A stretch of 64,000 bases of DNA from Loxodes magnus (lineage: Eukaryota; Ciliophora; Karyorelictea; Loxodida; Loxodidae), in contig CAMPDV010001259.1 in NCBI GenBank assembly GCA_946699065.1, positions 62,001 through 126,000 of the forward strand. Direction: 5' to 3'. A program made the position numbers and the translations under genes. Shown one piece after another: positions 1-13,074 of the stretch (the first letter of the stretch is position 1; each line of letters starts with the position of its first letter). Under the pieces are notes generated by a model. That model saw only the letters and a program-made list of their open reading frames with translations, was not told where the DNA came from and did not search any database.

Positions 1-3000
1 TCGTCAAGTTATCTCACATTTTCTACGAGAACTTCATACTTATGTTGTAGAAGGGTTGACGTGTCGAAGCTTTATATTTGAAGAATCTTCTTAAATAAAG
101 TAAAATTAATATAAACTTTACATGTAGTTAATGATATCTTCTATATAAATCTGCTTGTATTATTTTATTTATATCGCTAATAGATTTTTCAAGCTTCACT
201 TTACATATTTTAAGCAAAATGGGAGGTCCACTCATTATCCCTTTGCCAATGAGATGATCCGTAACTACCAAAGATTCCAGACGAACTGAAATCAAAGGCT
301 TGGCGTCTACTCGGGCGTAATATACGCTCACTGGCGCCCATTACATATCGTCACATATTGCTAAAGACATAAATGGATTCAACTCCCAATTTATTTATTC
401 TTGGTAGTATTAAAATAGTTCTAAAATCCTTTTATTTTATTAAGGTTTGTCTACTATTATTAAATTTAAAAGTTTAAGTAAAAGTTCTATTCTTCATTAC
501 TTCTTTAATAATAATAATAATTCATATGTCTTTACTATATTTTTATATAGCTAATAAAACTGTTTATTTACGTTTTATCATCAGTCCTACTTTACTTATT
601 GTTCATTTTTCTTCAGATATTCAATCTATTTATTTCTATTAAGGGTATTTCTTTCACAAATTGCAGTGCTTTTGTAGATATAGCATCTTTTACTTGTTCT
701 AGAAAATATCTTTTTTGTTACTATATTTCCATGGGGTTCCTTATAAAGGCTTCTACAAGTTCTCTTCTATTAATTGGAGAATTTGAATCTCATTTTACTC
801 AATTTTTCTCGTCTTGCTCTCTCATTATTCAAATCTCATTTTCTAATCCTGTCATTCGTTCATGGACTCCGACTTTAGTTCTTCAGTCTACCATATGGAC
901 TTATCATCATCTTCATGCTTTATGTTATCCTGACTAATTACAAATATATCTTCTTTCTATTTGTTTAATTAATCTTCAAACTTTTTTATTTATTAATAAG
1001 TTATCATATTAACTGTGTCATTAAATAAGATTCCATTTATTCTATTTAGATATCATCTAGGTAAAAGGTATCAAAGTTTGCTTTGAATTTTCGTACTTTG
1101 CCTTATTGTTAATTTTTTATTACATATTTATTTGTTTCAATGATTCAGTTGAAAAGTAACTATTTTCAGTTTTAAATGGACGCGTTTAGAGCTATGGTAA
1201 CTTTTCTGTTTGGAATTTTATTCTCAGGTCCTACTTATTCTTTGATGGGAGAGAGCTGCTTTATTCTAATTTTAGGATTTTATATTTTTCTTTAGTTTTA
1301 CCATTTTATCGTGTTTTTATGGTTAAATTTATTAAGAAGAGCAGTTAAAAATTGAAGGGGACATAGTAAGAGAAAATGCTTCTAGTTTCCTTTCCTGCTC
1401 AGAGGTGGTAAAAAACCCTTTCTTGAAGTCTGTTATTTTTTATATATTTTTAATTTAAAAAACTAACTTTTTCTTTAACTTCTTAATTACAAGATTAATT
1501 TAATTCTTTTCAGTATGATTTGGTTAAAGTTTAACCATCAGAATGATATTTCTAAAATCAGTTGAACTTTCCCTCTCTTTTTCGTTTTTTCGTATAATTT
1601 TACGTTTTTTTTGATGGAGATTTGTTCTAATTATATTACTATATTTTAAGAGTTAAATGTTTTATAAAATATTATTCTCACATTAATAATATCTTAAACT
1701 TGAGTCATATTAGTTTAGCTCTAATAATCTTAGAACCAAGGTGCAGTTTTTATTTGGAATATATTTCCCTTTAGTTCTTAATTAATCCTCAATAATTATT
1801 TTCCTTTTTCCTCTTATTTTTAACTGTTACTAGCGTAATTCTAATTTCGGTATTTATAATAATACATCAGATTCTCATAATTTTAACCTTAATAATTAAC
1901 TTAGAAAAATTTATAAAATTACTACTCTTTTACTATGTTAGTTGAAGCATCTAAACTCTAAATTAAGTTTAAATTAGTTTATCTATACCTATACCTGCTG
2001 TTTTATCTCATTATTATAAATTAGTTTTTAATTGAAAGTAGTTTTCTTAACTGTTGCTTAACTGCAATAAACAAATTTATTAATTCTAGTCTAGCAAGCT
2101 CTAAATGATTAATTGCTTTCTGATATAATGATAATCATAAACTCTAATCAGAGTTCTGTTTACTTTTCCTTTCATTTCATTTTCATAGCTTAATTCTAGA
2201 ACATTATTTTTAGATCTTCATATTTTTTAGTCAATTGCTAGATTTATTATTACTTTAGTTATTCTCTATCATTTGCTTTTTAACTATTTACCTATTAATC
2301 AGAAATATGTTTAAGTTAAGCTTAAATACTTTTTAAAGTACTGAATTACGATTCCTAGTAGATTTTTTAATTTAATGCTCTTAATTATTTAAATATATCT
2401 TTAGTCATTTTAATGTCTTCTGAGATATCTAGCTCTTTAGAAGATTCTATATCTTAATCATACAAATCTTATAAACATTTTAAATCTAAGACGCCAATCT
2501 AATTTTTTGTCTATATTAGTACTTCTATTCATATAAAGTATTCTTCAATAATGTTCACGCTTTAGAGCTATACTTAGTTATTTTGAAGGAATATGAAGAT
2601 ATTTATTTATTAGTTACTAGTTACAGTTCCTTAATAAATTTCTTAGCAAGTTCATAATTTCTTCAGCTCTATATAGTTAAATCTGGTTTAAATCTATTCC
2701 TTTAATGTAATCAAGCAGTTGCCTATTCTATTCTTTTAGATAGAAGTTTCTTTATTTTTAAATAAAGAAAAGTGGCTAAAAATAAATTTTTGCGATTTGA
2801 TTTCTTCCTCCATTTTTGTGTAAGCATATTAGCGTTAAATTAAAAGTTGACTATTATTAGAGAAGGCAAATGGGTAACTATATAAGAAGTATAATCTCTT
2901 AAGTATTATTAATATAAAGAGGATATTTATATGTATTGCTATAAGCTTTGCTATTATTAGTTTGCTATTTATTGAAGCTTAAATTTAAGTAGATAAATCA

Positions 3001-5190
3001 ATTGCTTGCATGCTTTCTAATTTCTTAGCTTTAATATTAAATAAGATATATACGCTTTAGTATGATTTATTAATCCTAGAAAGCTTTTCTTTATTTAGAC
3101 TTATTATTCATCGAAAAGCTTATCTGATATATCCTCTAAGAGCTAATCACATCTCTAATTATAGGTATTTTTATATAAAAATGATATTATAACTAATCTT
3201 ATCTTAATTAACCTTTGTTCATCTAATTAAATTCCTAACTAGCTTATACATTTTTTATTAACATAGCTAGTAAGTTTAGAATAGTATAGCCATTGTTATT
3301 TCAAAGAATCAGCTAGCAATTTTCATAAGCATAATACCTATTATTACTAGGTAAATCTGCTTAATTTACTATTTATATTTATTACTTTTTATTATATGAA
3401 GCACTGAGTTTGGAAACTTATTTATAATAGCAACAATGAGAATTTATGATTACTAAGGAAATATTAAGTTAGATGAAAAAATTGTTTTGGATAGCATTAT
3501 TGTAATTTATAGTTGACTGATGTAAATTTAAAAGCGATTAAACATTTTTAAGATTGCTTGCTTTTTGATTTATAGTAATTAGATAGGAAGTTAAATCTAT
3601 GTAATCACACAGTAACCTAATAAACTCTTTTACCTTTTATTTTAGTTAGCATTGGTTATTTTTACTACGAATATTAGAATATTCTGCTATTTAAACTACC
3701 AAAATTTTATTAAGTTTAACAAAGATCAGACTTTAAAATAGGGGATTTTAATATGTTTAACTTATATCATTGATAAAGAGTTTAAAGATACAGTCAACTT
3801 GATTAGTCATTAAAGAACAAATGACTCAGAAATTTTAAAGTATTTATTTCTAAATTTTCAATTGTAAGCATTGACTAATTTAATATTCCATTTAAATAAA
3901 TACTTAGTAGACTAAATTATAAGGATATTTAGCATTTATAAGCTAGCTTTATTATTACTTTATATAAAAGATATAATATTTATTTAATCTTCCCCATGTT
4001 TACAGCTTAGACTTGTAATTGTTATATTCTATCATTGCTAATATAATCAATAATTTAACTAGGAATTAAAAATAACACCTATACCAATATTATTTAAATG
4101 CCTTCAGATCTATGTATCTAGGAGTAGTATAGGATTTATTCAGTATTGTTTGGATTTCAGCTTTGAAATTTTAGAGAAAGAGATGATATGAATTTTCACC
4201 ATTTATATGTTAAAAAAGGGAAAATATAATCCCTTAATTTCATTCAAACCTCTATTTTTTATCTAACCTTTTAAGCTTCTAAAGTTTATACTTATAGCTA
4301 AAGTTTAAAGAATACTTTCAAAAAATTGTAATAAAACGTTTCTTATTCGTTATAGGTATATATATTAAGTAACAAATCACTTAAAAATAGTATTTTAGTT
4401 CAGAAATTTACTCTCATGTTGCAAGTTAAAAATTACTTAGTTTGCTTTTAATTAAAATTATATACTATTTCTTGAGCTTCTACACTAATTATTTGTCCTG
4501 TTAACTTGCTAAATTAACTAGTTATATCATTTTCAGCTTGCTGATTATTCCTATCTTAATTTATTAAATAGCTTTTGATTAACTTATTATCAGCTTAAGA
4601 TCTCCATTAGTTAGATCATAATACTTTTAAATGAACTTGAGTAATAAATATAATAGCATTGTTCTATTTTTCTCTTATAATGATACATATTAAGGCTAGA
4701 AGTATCTAATTATATACTCTAGAGATACCTTGTATAGAAAGCTAAGGGTATTGATAATATAACTTAATTAGAACTTTCTACTAAAAATGAATCTTTAATC
4801 TTTCTAAAATTAGTAAGTTTGAGACTTTAAGAAGATAAAGTTTAGAAAAGACTAAAATCTGGATATTATAGAGGGGTTTTTGAGACTTATGGTAGGGGTT
4901 AGAATTGTAGATAGAAAACAGAGTGAAGATGAAGAATATCTTAAGTATTAGAAATGCAATGTAGCTGTAAATCTTACAATTACAAGAATTATTTCTATTT
5001 TCAAAAATGAAGTAGAAGAGAAGAGATAACAGAGGCTTAAACTCTAGAATTAAGTAAATTAAGAAGGCTTATAGAGCATATAAATAAGAGAAAGATAGGA
5101 TAATGGAAATTAATAAGGAGAAAGTGGAGATGAATACTTATGAAATATAAAGGAATTACATAATAAACCAGTAGCAAGCTTTGTTAATAT
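1..5190. other. AT-rich stretch, no secure gene
   Basis: I recognise no conserved domain here on either strand. The minus strand at about 600-1050 can be read as a protein only by accepting about a dozen TGA codons as Trp, far too many for a normal protein, so it is not called. From about 1900 to 4800 the sequence is a monotonous mix of TTA, CTA, GCT and TAA words that could be decayed coding sequence or spacer; without a dedicated stop codon the frames cannot be ranked. Confidence 0.4.
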
Positions 5191-5830
5191 GAAACTTTAA
5201 TTTTATAAATCGAAATGTAAACGCTTTTAGAAACTTTTGAAATCATTCAAGATAAAAGACTACGATGATTTTAGACCTTTAGTTAATGACTAAGTCAAAG
5301 CTTATAAAAACAGTATGAAAAGATGAAGAATGAGATAAAGAAATCTAAACTAACTAAATTAACAACTTTATAGATGCAAAATATGTAGCTGAAAAGGACT
5401 ATAAATTCTAGATTTGGGAAGAGAAGAAGGAAGGATAAACTTTAAATCCCTAGACTTAGTCCTAAGCATTACTTATAATTGTAAAATAATCAAAAATGAA
5501 ATCACTAAAATAACAATTTCCTAATAATTTTTTAATTATAATACATTAATAAATTTTGACTGCTTTTATTAAAAAGCTTGAGAAATTAATTTTTAATAAA
5601 CCGATTCAATAAGTTAAGATCCTTATAACTTGAAATATTATTAGTAGCCTTTGTATTAAGATGAAAGGGGAGAACATTTACTATTCTTAATTATTGCTAT
5701 ATATTAAAAATTTGCAAACCGCAATTATATCGCTTGAAAATTTAAGTGAGTAGCTTAGTTGGTATTACTACTAACAAAGATAATTGTCAAATTATTCAAA
5801 TTATAACTACTCTCAAATACAATTTTCTTC
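5190..5830 (+). other. Possible decayed coding region
   Basis: The plus strand here has stretches that look like protein in different frames, for example FIDAKYVAEKDYKFQIWEEK near 5360-5420 and FQKLLKSFKIKDYDDFRPLV near 5230-5290. No single frame carries through and no family is recognised. It could be an old gene with frameshifts or short introns, downstream of the convergently read CBM20 gene at 5916-6653. Low confidence. Confidence 0.2.
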
Positions 5831-5915
5831 GGTTCTTAGTAAAATGTAATGATAAATTCTTATATAAAGAGAAAAATAAAATGATAGCATTTTAATGGAA
5901 TTAAGAAGAGAAAAC

Positions 5916-6653
5916 TCAAGGTAATAGCAAAATTAATTAAGAACTTTAAGATTCATTTTTGATATATTCAATACTCTCTTACGATCTGTGACTTTCACTC
6001 GATGTATTTTCACTTTTTGGTGCCTTAAATGCAAATTTTTACTAATGTAAAATTTATTTTACTTAAAGATCCTTCATTTTCTATGTCCTCTACATGTTAT
6101 TTATCTCTTTCATTTAATCTTCTGCTAATGAAATTGCTATTCCTAAGCATTAAATGATAGACTGAGTTTTATATCTTTCAGAATTCGTATTATTTTCAGA
6201 GGACTGTGTCGAAGCTTCTGATTCTTAAGCACTTATATCTGGAAAGGAGGATTTATTTTTAATAGGAGATTCTTACTCTTCACTTGATTACACGCTTGTT
6301 TTTCCTCATTGCTAGATTAAATTAAATAACTTAAAGTTGTTTTTAATCTTACTCTCTAATATTTTTTCGTCAAATACTCTATTCTTTCCTTCTTCCCACT
6401 TCTATTCTTTTACAGATTGACACATGAATTTATATTCAAAGACTCCTGGTTTGTACAGAAACAATTTTGTAGTCCACAATCCTTCTCCATCATACTACAA
6501 TCTAACACCTTTTGATATATTCCAGTTTCCAAGAAAGTGTTTATCCCCTACTAGCACTATACTTTCATCAGATTTAGTATAGTAATGTATCTTTAAATTA
6601 ACTTAGTAATTATTGCTGACAGGCTCTTTAGCCTAACACAAGGCATATTCCAT
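5916..6653 (-). CDS. CBM20 (starch-binding domain) protein, copy A
   Basis: With TAA/TAG read as Gln, the minus strand encodes a protein of about 245 residues starting MEYALCQAKEP. Residues about 20-115 match the starch-binding module CBM20 in order: VNLKIHYYT, VLVGDKHFLGNWN, VRLQYDGEGLW, EYKFMCQ and KWEEGKNRVFDEK. The conserved LGNWN and KWEEG aromatic positions that contact glucan are present. A Ser/Gln-rich tail follows, with no enzyme domain, so the likely role is binding starch-like storage glucan, or targeting a partner to it. The start is chosen because the paralogue at 14976-15653 has ATG at the aligned position. An in-frame TGA at 6306-6308 aligns with TGG in that paralogue and is read as Trp; the TGA at 5916-5918 is taken as the stop. 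The C-terminal limit is uncertain because TGA is ambiguous. Confidence 0.72.
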
Positions 6654-6740
6654 TTGAGCCTAAAACAAATGAGGATTAGATTCTCTCAACTAAGTAACAC
6701 ATCTAAACATCCTTAAACGAGCAGGAGTTTTATTCCTCTA
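6654..6740 (-). promoter_or_regulatory. Conserved upstream segment of CBM20 copy A
   Basis: The roughly 80 bases upstream of the start codon are conserved with those upstream of copy B. Both contain AAGGATGTTTAGATGTGTTA followed by GTTGAGAGAA. Conservation outside the coding frame suggests 5' UTR or promoter sequence kept in both copies, or simply the edge of a recent duplication. An upstream exon is possible but no convincing splice pair was seen. Confidence 0.35.
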
Positions 6741-9358
6741 ATGCTAGCTTTAATTAATCCAAGTAGACATATTTTATATTTAACAAGCAGTTCCTTCTTA
6801 AATAGCTAGCACTTATAATTAAACTATTATAGTTTAAATAAAGTAAACATATCCATAATACTTAATAAATGTATTCGTTTCCTACTATTTTCAATCTTTA
6901 TTAAATTGAAATTTAATTATCTAAACTCAATTTATTAGTCTACTCTACTTACAGATTTATTAATAAGCTATCTGTTTAAAACTAGAGGATGATAAAGATG
7001 TGTAGAGTAAGGAAGAAGAATTAGAAAACTCATATTGGATAAGAAAGATTTTTAGATAAGATGTATGAAGATAATTAGTTTATTAGTAAATGAAATAGAT
7101 TAAAGGGGAATAAGGTAACTATTAAATTAAAAAATGCTAGCTATATAACTTTAAGAATAATAAAGTTAAGTTGTTATTTAAAATTGATAGATAGCTATAT
7201 GAGTATTTTCAATCAAGGCTATTATGATGTTGGAAGTCTAGCTAGTAATAAAAAGGAGAAGATGGTATCTATCTGTGATATATAGAAGAAAAGGAAGGTC
7301 GAACAGGATATAAAAAATGGGTAATTTGGATGTTAGTCTTTTTGAGCTAGAATGTGTTTAAAAATTATTGAATAAGTTTATTAATTAATTTTGGTATAAT
7401 TTATACTTATAGGCATAAGTCTATCTAATAAATCAAACGATAACTGTAAAACATAATTTTAACCTTAGGACTATTAAAGTGTAATAAATAAATACATTAA
7501 GACATTTACGTGATTTAAGAAGTCAAATTAAATAAGAATTAACTGGCGGTGTGTTTTAGCTAGGATACAATGAGAAATGTAATCAAAAAATATTAATAAA
7601 TCTAAGTAATATAATTATCCTAGTAAAGGCTAGAGATTAATATAGCTAAATATAACTGAGTTGAGAACTAATGAGCTTTTATACTCATATTTATTTATCC
7701 AAATCTAGAATAATATGCATCATGTTCTTTTAAAAGTCTAATATTGAGAGCATATTAATAAGTTGCTTTTAGTTTGATTTTTAATTAATATTCATAATTT
7801 TTGGCATTAAACCCATTTAATAATTCATTTAGCTAAAAAATAAATATAAAAGTTAAATCTTTGAAAGTTGGAATGGAAAATAGGTTTTTACTAGAAAGAT
7901 TTATTAAAAATGATAATTTCATTTTAAAAGCTCTAGGAATAATAGACCTTCTAGTTTACTCATGGTCTTTATAAATGCATGATTGAATGATTAAAGTATT
8001 ATTGATATATTCTATAATATTAGAATAATGAGTTAGGATATTTATCCTATCTAAATTAATTTCAAAGCTTAAATAGACATTTATTATTAACCATCTATAT
8101 TTGTAAATTACATTTATTAAATCCCACTAAATTATGTTTATCATAATAGTCCAAACTTTTTAAGAGTCAATAAGAGCACTTCATCTCATCGCTATTCTTA
8201 TAGTTTTATAATACTGGTTAAGCAATTTCTTAGTAAATCGAGTAGCTATTTACTTTAACTTCTTAGTCAAAAGTTATTAAATCAACATCCAGACTTAAAG
8301 TTCTAAATAATTTTGATGTATTAATAGCTTCTAAATGTATTAACAAAATAAAAGGATAGCAACAAGGATTTTCCTAGCTACTAAGGTTACTTTAATTATC
8401 CTTAAATTAGGATTTTTTAAGCTAATAAGATCTGAGCTGTTTGGCTCGATTTCTTCTTATGTACTCAAACGATTTCTTGCTTTTGAAAGTTAAACTTAGA
8501 AATAGAGTTAATTTATAGGGAGATTTTTTTTGAAGAAAAAAGACGGAAAATTTATTTAATCATAGTAAAATAGTCAAAACAAGTGGGCAGAAAATAGATA
8601 TTTCAGACGTGATTTGAATAAAAAAAATATCTTTCATATGCAGGAAAAAAGGAATAGTATAAAGAAATTATCTGCAAGGGTAAAAATCAAATTATTCGCA
8701 CCTTGTTCTTTCTACATGAATCAGTTCAAACAAAAACAACCTGCAAAGTTCTATTTTCAAGCTAGCAAAGTTAAACTTTTTAAGCTATTAAAAAGCAACA
8801 TGAAAAAAGGTATTAATGAATATTGAAGCGCATGAATAAAAAAAATAACCATATATAAAATGACTTAATAGCTTTATATCAATGATTTTTGTTATATTGA
8901 TAAAAGTCATAAATTAAAACATAATTGATCTATCTTAAATCAATTATTTGATTGTTAGCTAGCTGCTTAAAAATTAAATTAAAGTAATCTATTGTAGATT
9001 AGAGAGCATCTTTAAACTATTTTCTTTGTGGTATATTAAAATTCTATTTGATATATTTTTTATTATTAATTTACTCTTTATTAACCATGATTTAAATAAA
9101 ACCTTTTTATAAGAGATTTGAAATTATTGAGGCATATATCTATCTATAAAAGTTCTTTATCATAATATATATAAACTAGCTTTCATGTTTACAATTTGAA
9201 ATAATTGGACATTCTTTTGAAATTTTCGTCTACTTTATATTTGAATTTTGTCAAGTAATAAAACTAAATGAAAATTTACCCTATCTAGATTATTTATCAT
9301 ATCAACATTTCCAGATTTAATAAATTTTTATTTTTCCATCTTATATATAAATAAATAT
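6740..9358. other. AT-rich stretch, no secure gene
   Basis: No conserved motif was recognised. The frame at 8614-8826 that is open under the standard code is short, Lys-rich and without similarity to anything I know; open length has little meaning here. I see no repeat shared with the rest of the window. Confidence 0.4.
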
Positions 9359-9745
9359 GATTATAGAGCGCGTTCTATCTTGTTGGTGCGCAAATCGTTC
9401 AATATTAATATTAAAAAAAGTGTTCTCATACTTCTTTTTTTTCATTCTAGCCTTCCAATAAGTCACGTCAGCTTCTCCAAGTGGGTTCTACTTATTATAA
9501 ATTATTCTTGAACCAAATGTTCATGTCTTATTGAATAATATCTAAATAAGAAATAGTAATTAAGTTATTAGCAGGCCCGTCAACCAAACGTTCATATTCC
9601 TAGCGAAAGGCCTCAGGCAAGTTAGGCTTGTCCCTTCCGAGCTTGTACATCCTTTCCCGTAGTAGCATCTAGTGCGAGATTACTCTCAATGCAGTATACA
9701 CATACACTGAACCAGGTTACCTGCTAATTTTCCTGATTATGACCG
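9359..9745 (-). mobile_element. SINE-like retroposon, family C copy
   Basis: A roughly 390-bp element read on the minus strand, ending in the shared 3' hairpin (9359-9393, diverged) and an ATTTAT-type tail just below 9359. Its body matches the element at 46386-46781 in reverse orientation: shared blocks include the near-palindrome at the 5' part (TGCAGTATAC.. here), the GCGAGATTACTC block, the CAAGTTAGG block and GCAGGCCCGTCAA. No protein is evident. It sits head to tail with the family D element at 9777-10268. Confidence 0.65.
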
Positions 9746-9776
9746 ACATCCATAATTCTTATAAATAAATAAATTT

Positions 9777-10268
9777 GATTATAGAGCGCGTAGCACTCTC
9801 ATTGGTATGCAGCTCTTTAAAAAAAATGTTTCGTACTGACAAGGATGTTTGTTACTGATAAAATTATCAGATACTGGTAGACCTTGTTCAATACTGGTAT
9901 AATTATTCAGTACTGATAAAAATGTTCAATACTGATATAATTTTAGAATACTCGTAATCTTATCTACTTGTTGGAGGTCTAAGGACATGGCAGGATTGTG
10001 TCTCATTGCATCACCAAAGCAGAGGACGACATGTGTCAATTATGGGTACTTAAATTCCCCACCTCTGATGAAGCTCGCAATATTATTTCTTTTTCGTTCC
10101 AGATTTAAATCTAAACTAAGCCAGTGCCAAAGGTTTAACAATCTTATGTCTCGAGGCCAAACCAAAGCAGAGGAAGACATAAAGTCGATTATGGGTACTT
10201 AACTTCCCCAACCTCTGATGAAGATGACCTTGTTGTTCACCTTCGAACAACTATGGCGGTTTTAAAAA
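9777..10268 (-). mobile_element. SINE-like retroposon, family D
   Basis: Read on the minus strand, this element ends with the shared hairpin (9777-9819: TAGAGCGCGTAGCACTCTC then GGTATGCAGCTCTTTA) and an ATTTATTTATTTAT tail. The body has internal duplications. About 57 bases containing AGCAGAGGA, GGGTACTTAA and CCTCTGATGAAG occur twice (about 10017-10078 and 10160-10225), and a 12-base CAATACTGGTAT-like unit is repeated about five times at 9835-9950. The duplicated block contains the core also seen in family A. The 5' end near 10262 has GGCGG followed by TTTTAAA, similar to the CCCTATTTAAA end of families A and B. Confidence 0.6.
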
Positions 10269-11604
10269 ATATATATAATAAAGTTTATTTATTCCCAATG
10301 TAGTGATCATTATTAACTAGCATACGAAAAAACTAGCTTCAATTAAGCTTAATATTCCTTTTTTCCCTCTTAGTTTGGCATAAATTTCCTTCCTCCAAAT
10401 TAGTTAAATCTTTATTTTTTAAGTGCTATTTAATAAAAAATTCGAGGATAAAGTATTTACTAGATTTGAAAACTTTAAAAGTTTTGAGTAAATGATTTTG
10501 CTGATATGTCAAGAGTATGTCTAACCAACTTACTTATAATTACTCTTTGCTAAAGTATTTTTTCAATTTACTTGATCTTTTTTATTAGAAGGACTAAGTT
10601 AACTGTATAGAAGTATTTTTATTATGGACACATTTTTTCATTTGATTAAGTTTCAAGAATCAACTGAATCTAAGCTTAAGCTTTTATTTGGCTTTCAATA
10701 AATAGATAAAATCTTTCTTTCTGGAGATAAGATTAATGACTAAGCTTTTTAGCTTTAATCAAAGAAACTTAATTAGAAGATAAAAGGAAGGTATTTCTAA
10801 ATTCTACTAAGCACAATAAATTAAATGCTAGCAACTGAAAATATTTATTAATATATACTAGCTCTTAGACAGTTCAACTCAAGAGACTCTAAAATAAGAA
10901 TTAATAAGTATATCAGTTAAATAAGGAAAGATCTTTAGTTGATAGGAGTAGTTATTTAATACTCTTGGTAGAGGTTAAGTTAAATAAGGGTTTTTAAATA
11001 TAAAGCTCTTTTATAGACAATTTAGCCTTTTAAAAATCAATTTCTTATTTAAATTATTAATTACCTTGTCTCAGTTTATATAAGCATAAAGGATATCCTC
11101 AGATAAGTATTATAAATAATCTATCTCTAAAAATAAGCAATAAATTTAATAAAAAATATCTTAAGTTGGAATATCTTTTTATTACTTGCTAATCATTCTG
11201 CTTATACTTCTGAATGGTTTATTGTACAGAGCTTATTTAATTTTACTATTTTTATTTTTTAAAAAGTCTCAAAATATTTAGACTTGAAGCTATTTGGCTT
11301 TTTAGCATTCCTAGCTCTTTTGTTGTTAATTAATTAATTAAAGCATTTTTATTTTGGTTGCTAACTTAATTTAAATTTTTAATCTGCTAATCTTTACTAT
11401 TTTAGCTTTCATTTTACAATCAAGTGCAATTTTTATTTCAAAATAGCTTAGATTCAACATAGCTTTTGAGTTCAATCACAAATTATACCTTTAATCCAGA
11501 TTCTTTTTTTAGTTAATCGATTTAATTTCCTCCAAAGATAAAAAAAGAATTAGCCTTATGATTTAGATTTGTCTTTAATAGTAATTTCTAATAATTGTTA
11601 GATT
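10269..11604. other. AT-rich stretch, no secure gene
   Basis: No domain, repeat or RNA recognised. The sequence between the SINE pair and the GC-rich element is plain AT-rich DNA. Confidence 0.4.
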
Positions 11605-11945
11605 TTAAGTTAATTGGTAATAATTAAAAAGATGGTGGGAGCTGAGATTGACCTTCTGAATCGTACTTTCTGGTTTTATGGCTAGGAACAAGTTCCTTTC
11701 CTGTCGCTGAGAAAGTCCCTGGTCAAAGTCAACCTTTGCAAGGGAACGCCTTCCTTTTGATTATCCACTCCTGGTAGGGGCTTGAAGCCTGGCTGCCCAT
11801 AGCAATGGAGCTCCCTGGCAGCTGCTTTTCGAAAGCAACAGGATATCCCCGTTATCCCATGAAGGGAGTGTTGGGGTCGTTAAACTGCAAGAAGTTGCAG
11901 TCCAAAAACTCTTTTAGTTTAAAATTAAATTAAGTTAATTGGTAA
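11605..11945 (+). mobile_element. GC-rich dispersed element with 16-bp target duplication
   Basis: A roughly 300-bp block clearly richer in G+C than its surroundings runs from about 11621 to 11929. It is flanked by exact direct copies of TTAAGTTAATTGGTAA at 11605-11620 and 11930-11945, a target site duplication. Its inverted relative lies at 56312-56605, alignable throughout (shared words GATGGTGGGAGCTGAG, CTGGTTTTATGGCTAGGAAC, TAGGGGCTTGAAGCCTGGCT, CAGGATATCCCCGTTAT). It lacks the hairpin and ATTT tail of the SINE families. It could be a retroposed structured RNA; I do not recognise the source and see no clear pol III B box. Confidence 0.65.
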
Positions 11946-12350
11946 ATTAAACCCTAACATGGTACTTTTACTAAGCAAACATTTCTTTGTAGACTTAAAT
12001 CTAATTTCTTAAATGATCAATAGTTGATAAGTTGATTCTAGCATTTATACCTAAGACTTTCTTAACTTTAGATTTAAAAATAGCAAACTCTCTTCAATGC
12101 TGATAAGTTGAATAATAAGTTATGGTATAAAATTTAAATTTTGCCTCTAAAGCAAAAATCTATATTTGAGACTTAAAGATTTCTGTCATATAACTAGTTA
12201 AGAAATATTTTACTAACTAGATGCTTTATTGAATTCTAATCATTTAGCTTTTAATTTCTTTCTTAACTTAATCTAATGAATAATAATTATAAACTAGAGG
12301 AATAGCATACTTGAACGGAAATCTTGACTTAAAATTAAAATTTTAGGTAA
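11946..12350. other. Spacer, nothing recognised
   Basis: AT-rich sequence between the GC-rich element and an ORF1 copy. Nothing recognised. Confidence 0.4.
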
Positions 12351-12359
12351 CTGATTTTA

Positions 12360-13074
12360 ATAAACATTTATAGCAAGATAATTTCTTTATTTCTATTAGA
12401 ATTTCTAACACTTCTGATAAAAATGTCATACGCTTCCACAGCAGAAACATTTCTTTTTTATTTTGAATTATTTTCCTTGATTTGTTTGCTCTTTCTAGGC
12501 TTCGATTTCCATTTGTATAGCTCCAGTTTCACTTTAATTTTCTTATAACTTTGCAATTTCTCTTCTACTTTTCCGAGTCTGTTATCCAGTTCAGTCTGTT
12601 TCTAAAGTTAATTTTAGGATTCGTTAGTCTGACTTTGTGAGATATTCCAAAAGGCGTTAAGATCTCTTTCCTAGGACATAAGTCTTGACTCAATTCCTTC
12701 TGCTAGTTTCTGCTTTGCCATCAACATATCATTGTCCTTCTTCAATCTCTTACCTCTTCCTTGAGGTTCACTACCACTTTGATGAGCTATTCCTTGCTCA
12801 TCTGGCCAGAAGGGTTGAACTCTGATACCTCCTGGTGGAGAACAGAAATCATCTGTTTCCTCGGTTTCTCGCTTGAGGTTGGAGTTTCCGTGTGTATATT
12901 CTTCAAGGTTGGCTTTCGTTCATTTTGTTAGATTCCAAGTTGTTAGTTCAGTGTTGGTTAAGGTTGTGATTGAGAAGATTGTTAAGATTATTAAAATTTG
13001 GTTTCTTGCTTCCTCCATTCCTTTTTGGCTTAGGAAGAGGTGGTATAGAAGCCTGACTTGAAACCTTCAACCAT
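12360..13074 (-). pseudogene. LINE ORF1 (zinc-knuckle nucleic-acid-binding protein), type 1
   Basis: The protein starts MVEGFKSGFYTTSSQAKKE at 13074, has a Gln-rich linker, then QMSKEQLIKVVVNLKEEVR, a coiled coil with LKKDNDMLMAKQKL, and a CCHC zinc knuckle CFCCGSV-x-HFYQKC near the C-terminus (12400-12440). This is the layout of ORF1/Gag-like proteins of non-LTR retrotransposons, which coat element RNA. The residue x is encoded by TGA at 12426-12428, the same place as in the copy at 34227-34229. One frameshift lies between EEVR and LKKDND. A TGG at 12647-12649 (AFWNISQ) aligns with TGA in two other copies. No ORF2 follows, so this is a fragment or an ORF1-only element. Confidence 0.7.

Noticed and set aside
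599-937. 112-codon plus-strand frame open under the standard code
   Set aside because: No similarity to any family, and standard-code openness has no meaning where TAA, TAG and TGA are all sense codons.
560-1060. A minus-strand frame opposite 599-937 that reads as a continuous protein if every TGA is Trp
   Set aside because: It needs about a dozen Trp codons in some 190 residues, several adjacent, far above normal protein content; with no true stop codon any frame can be read through.
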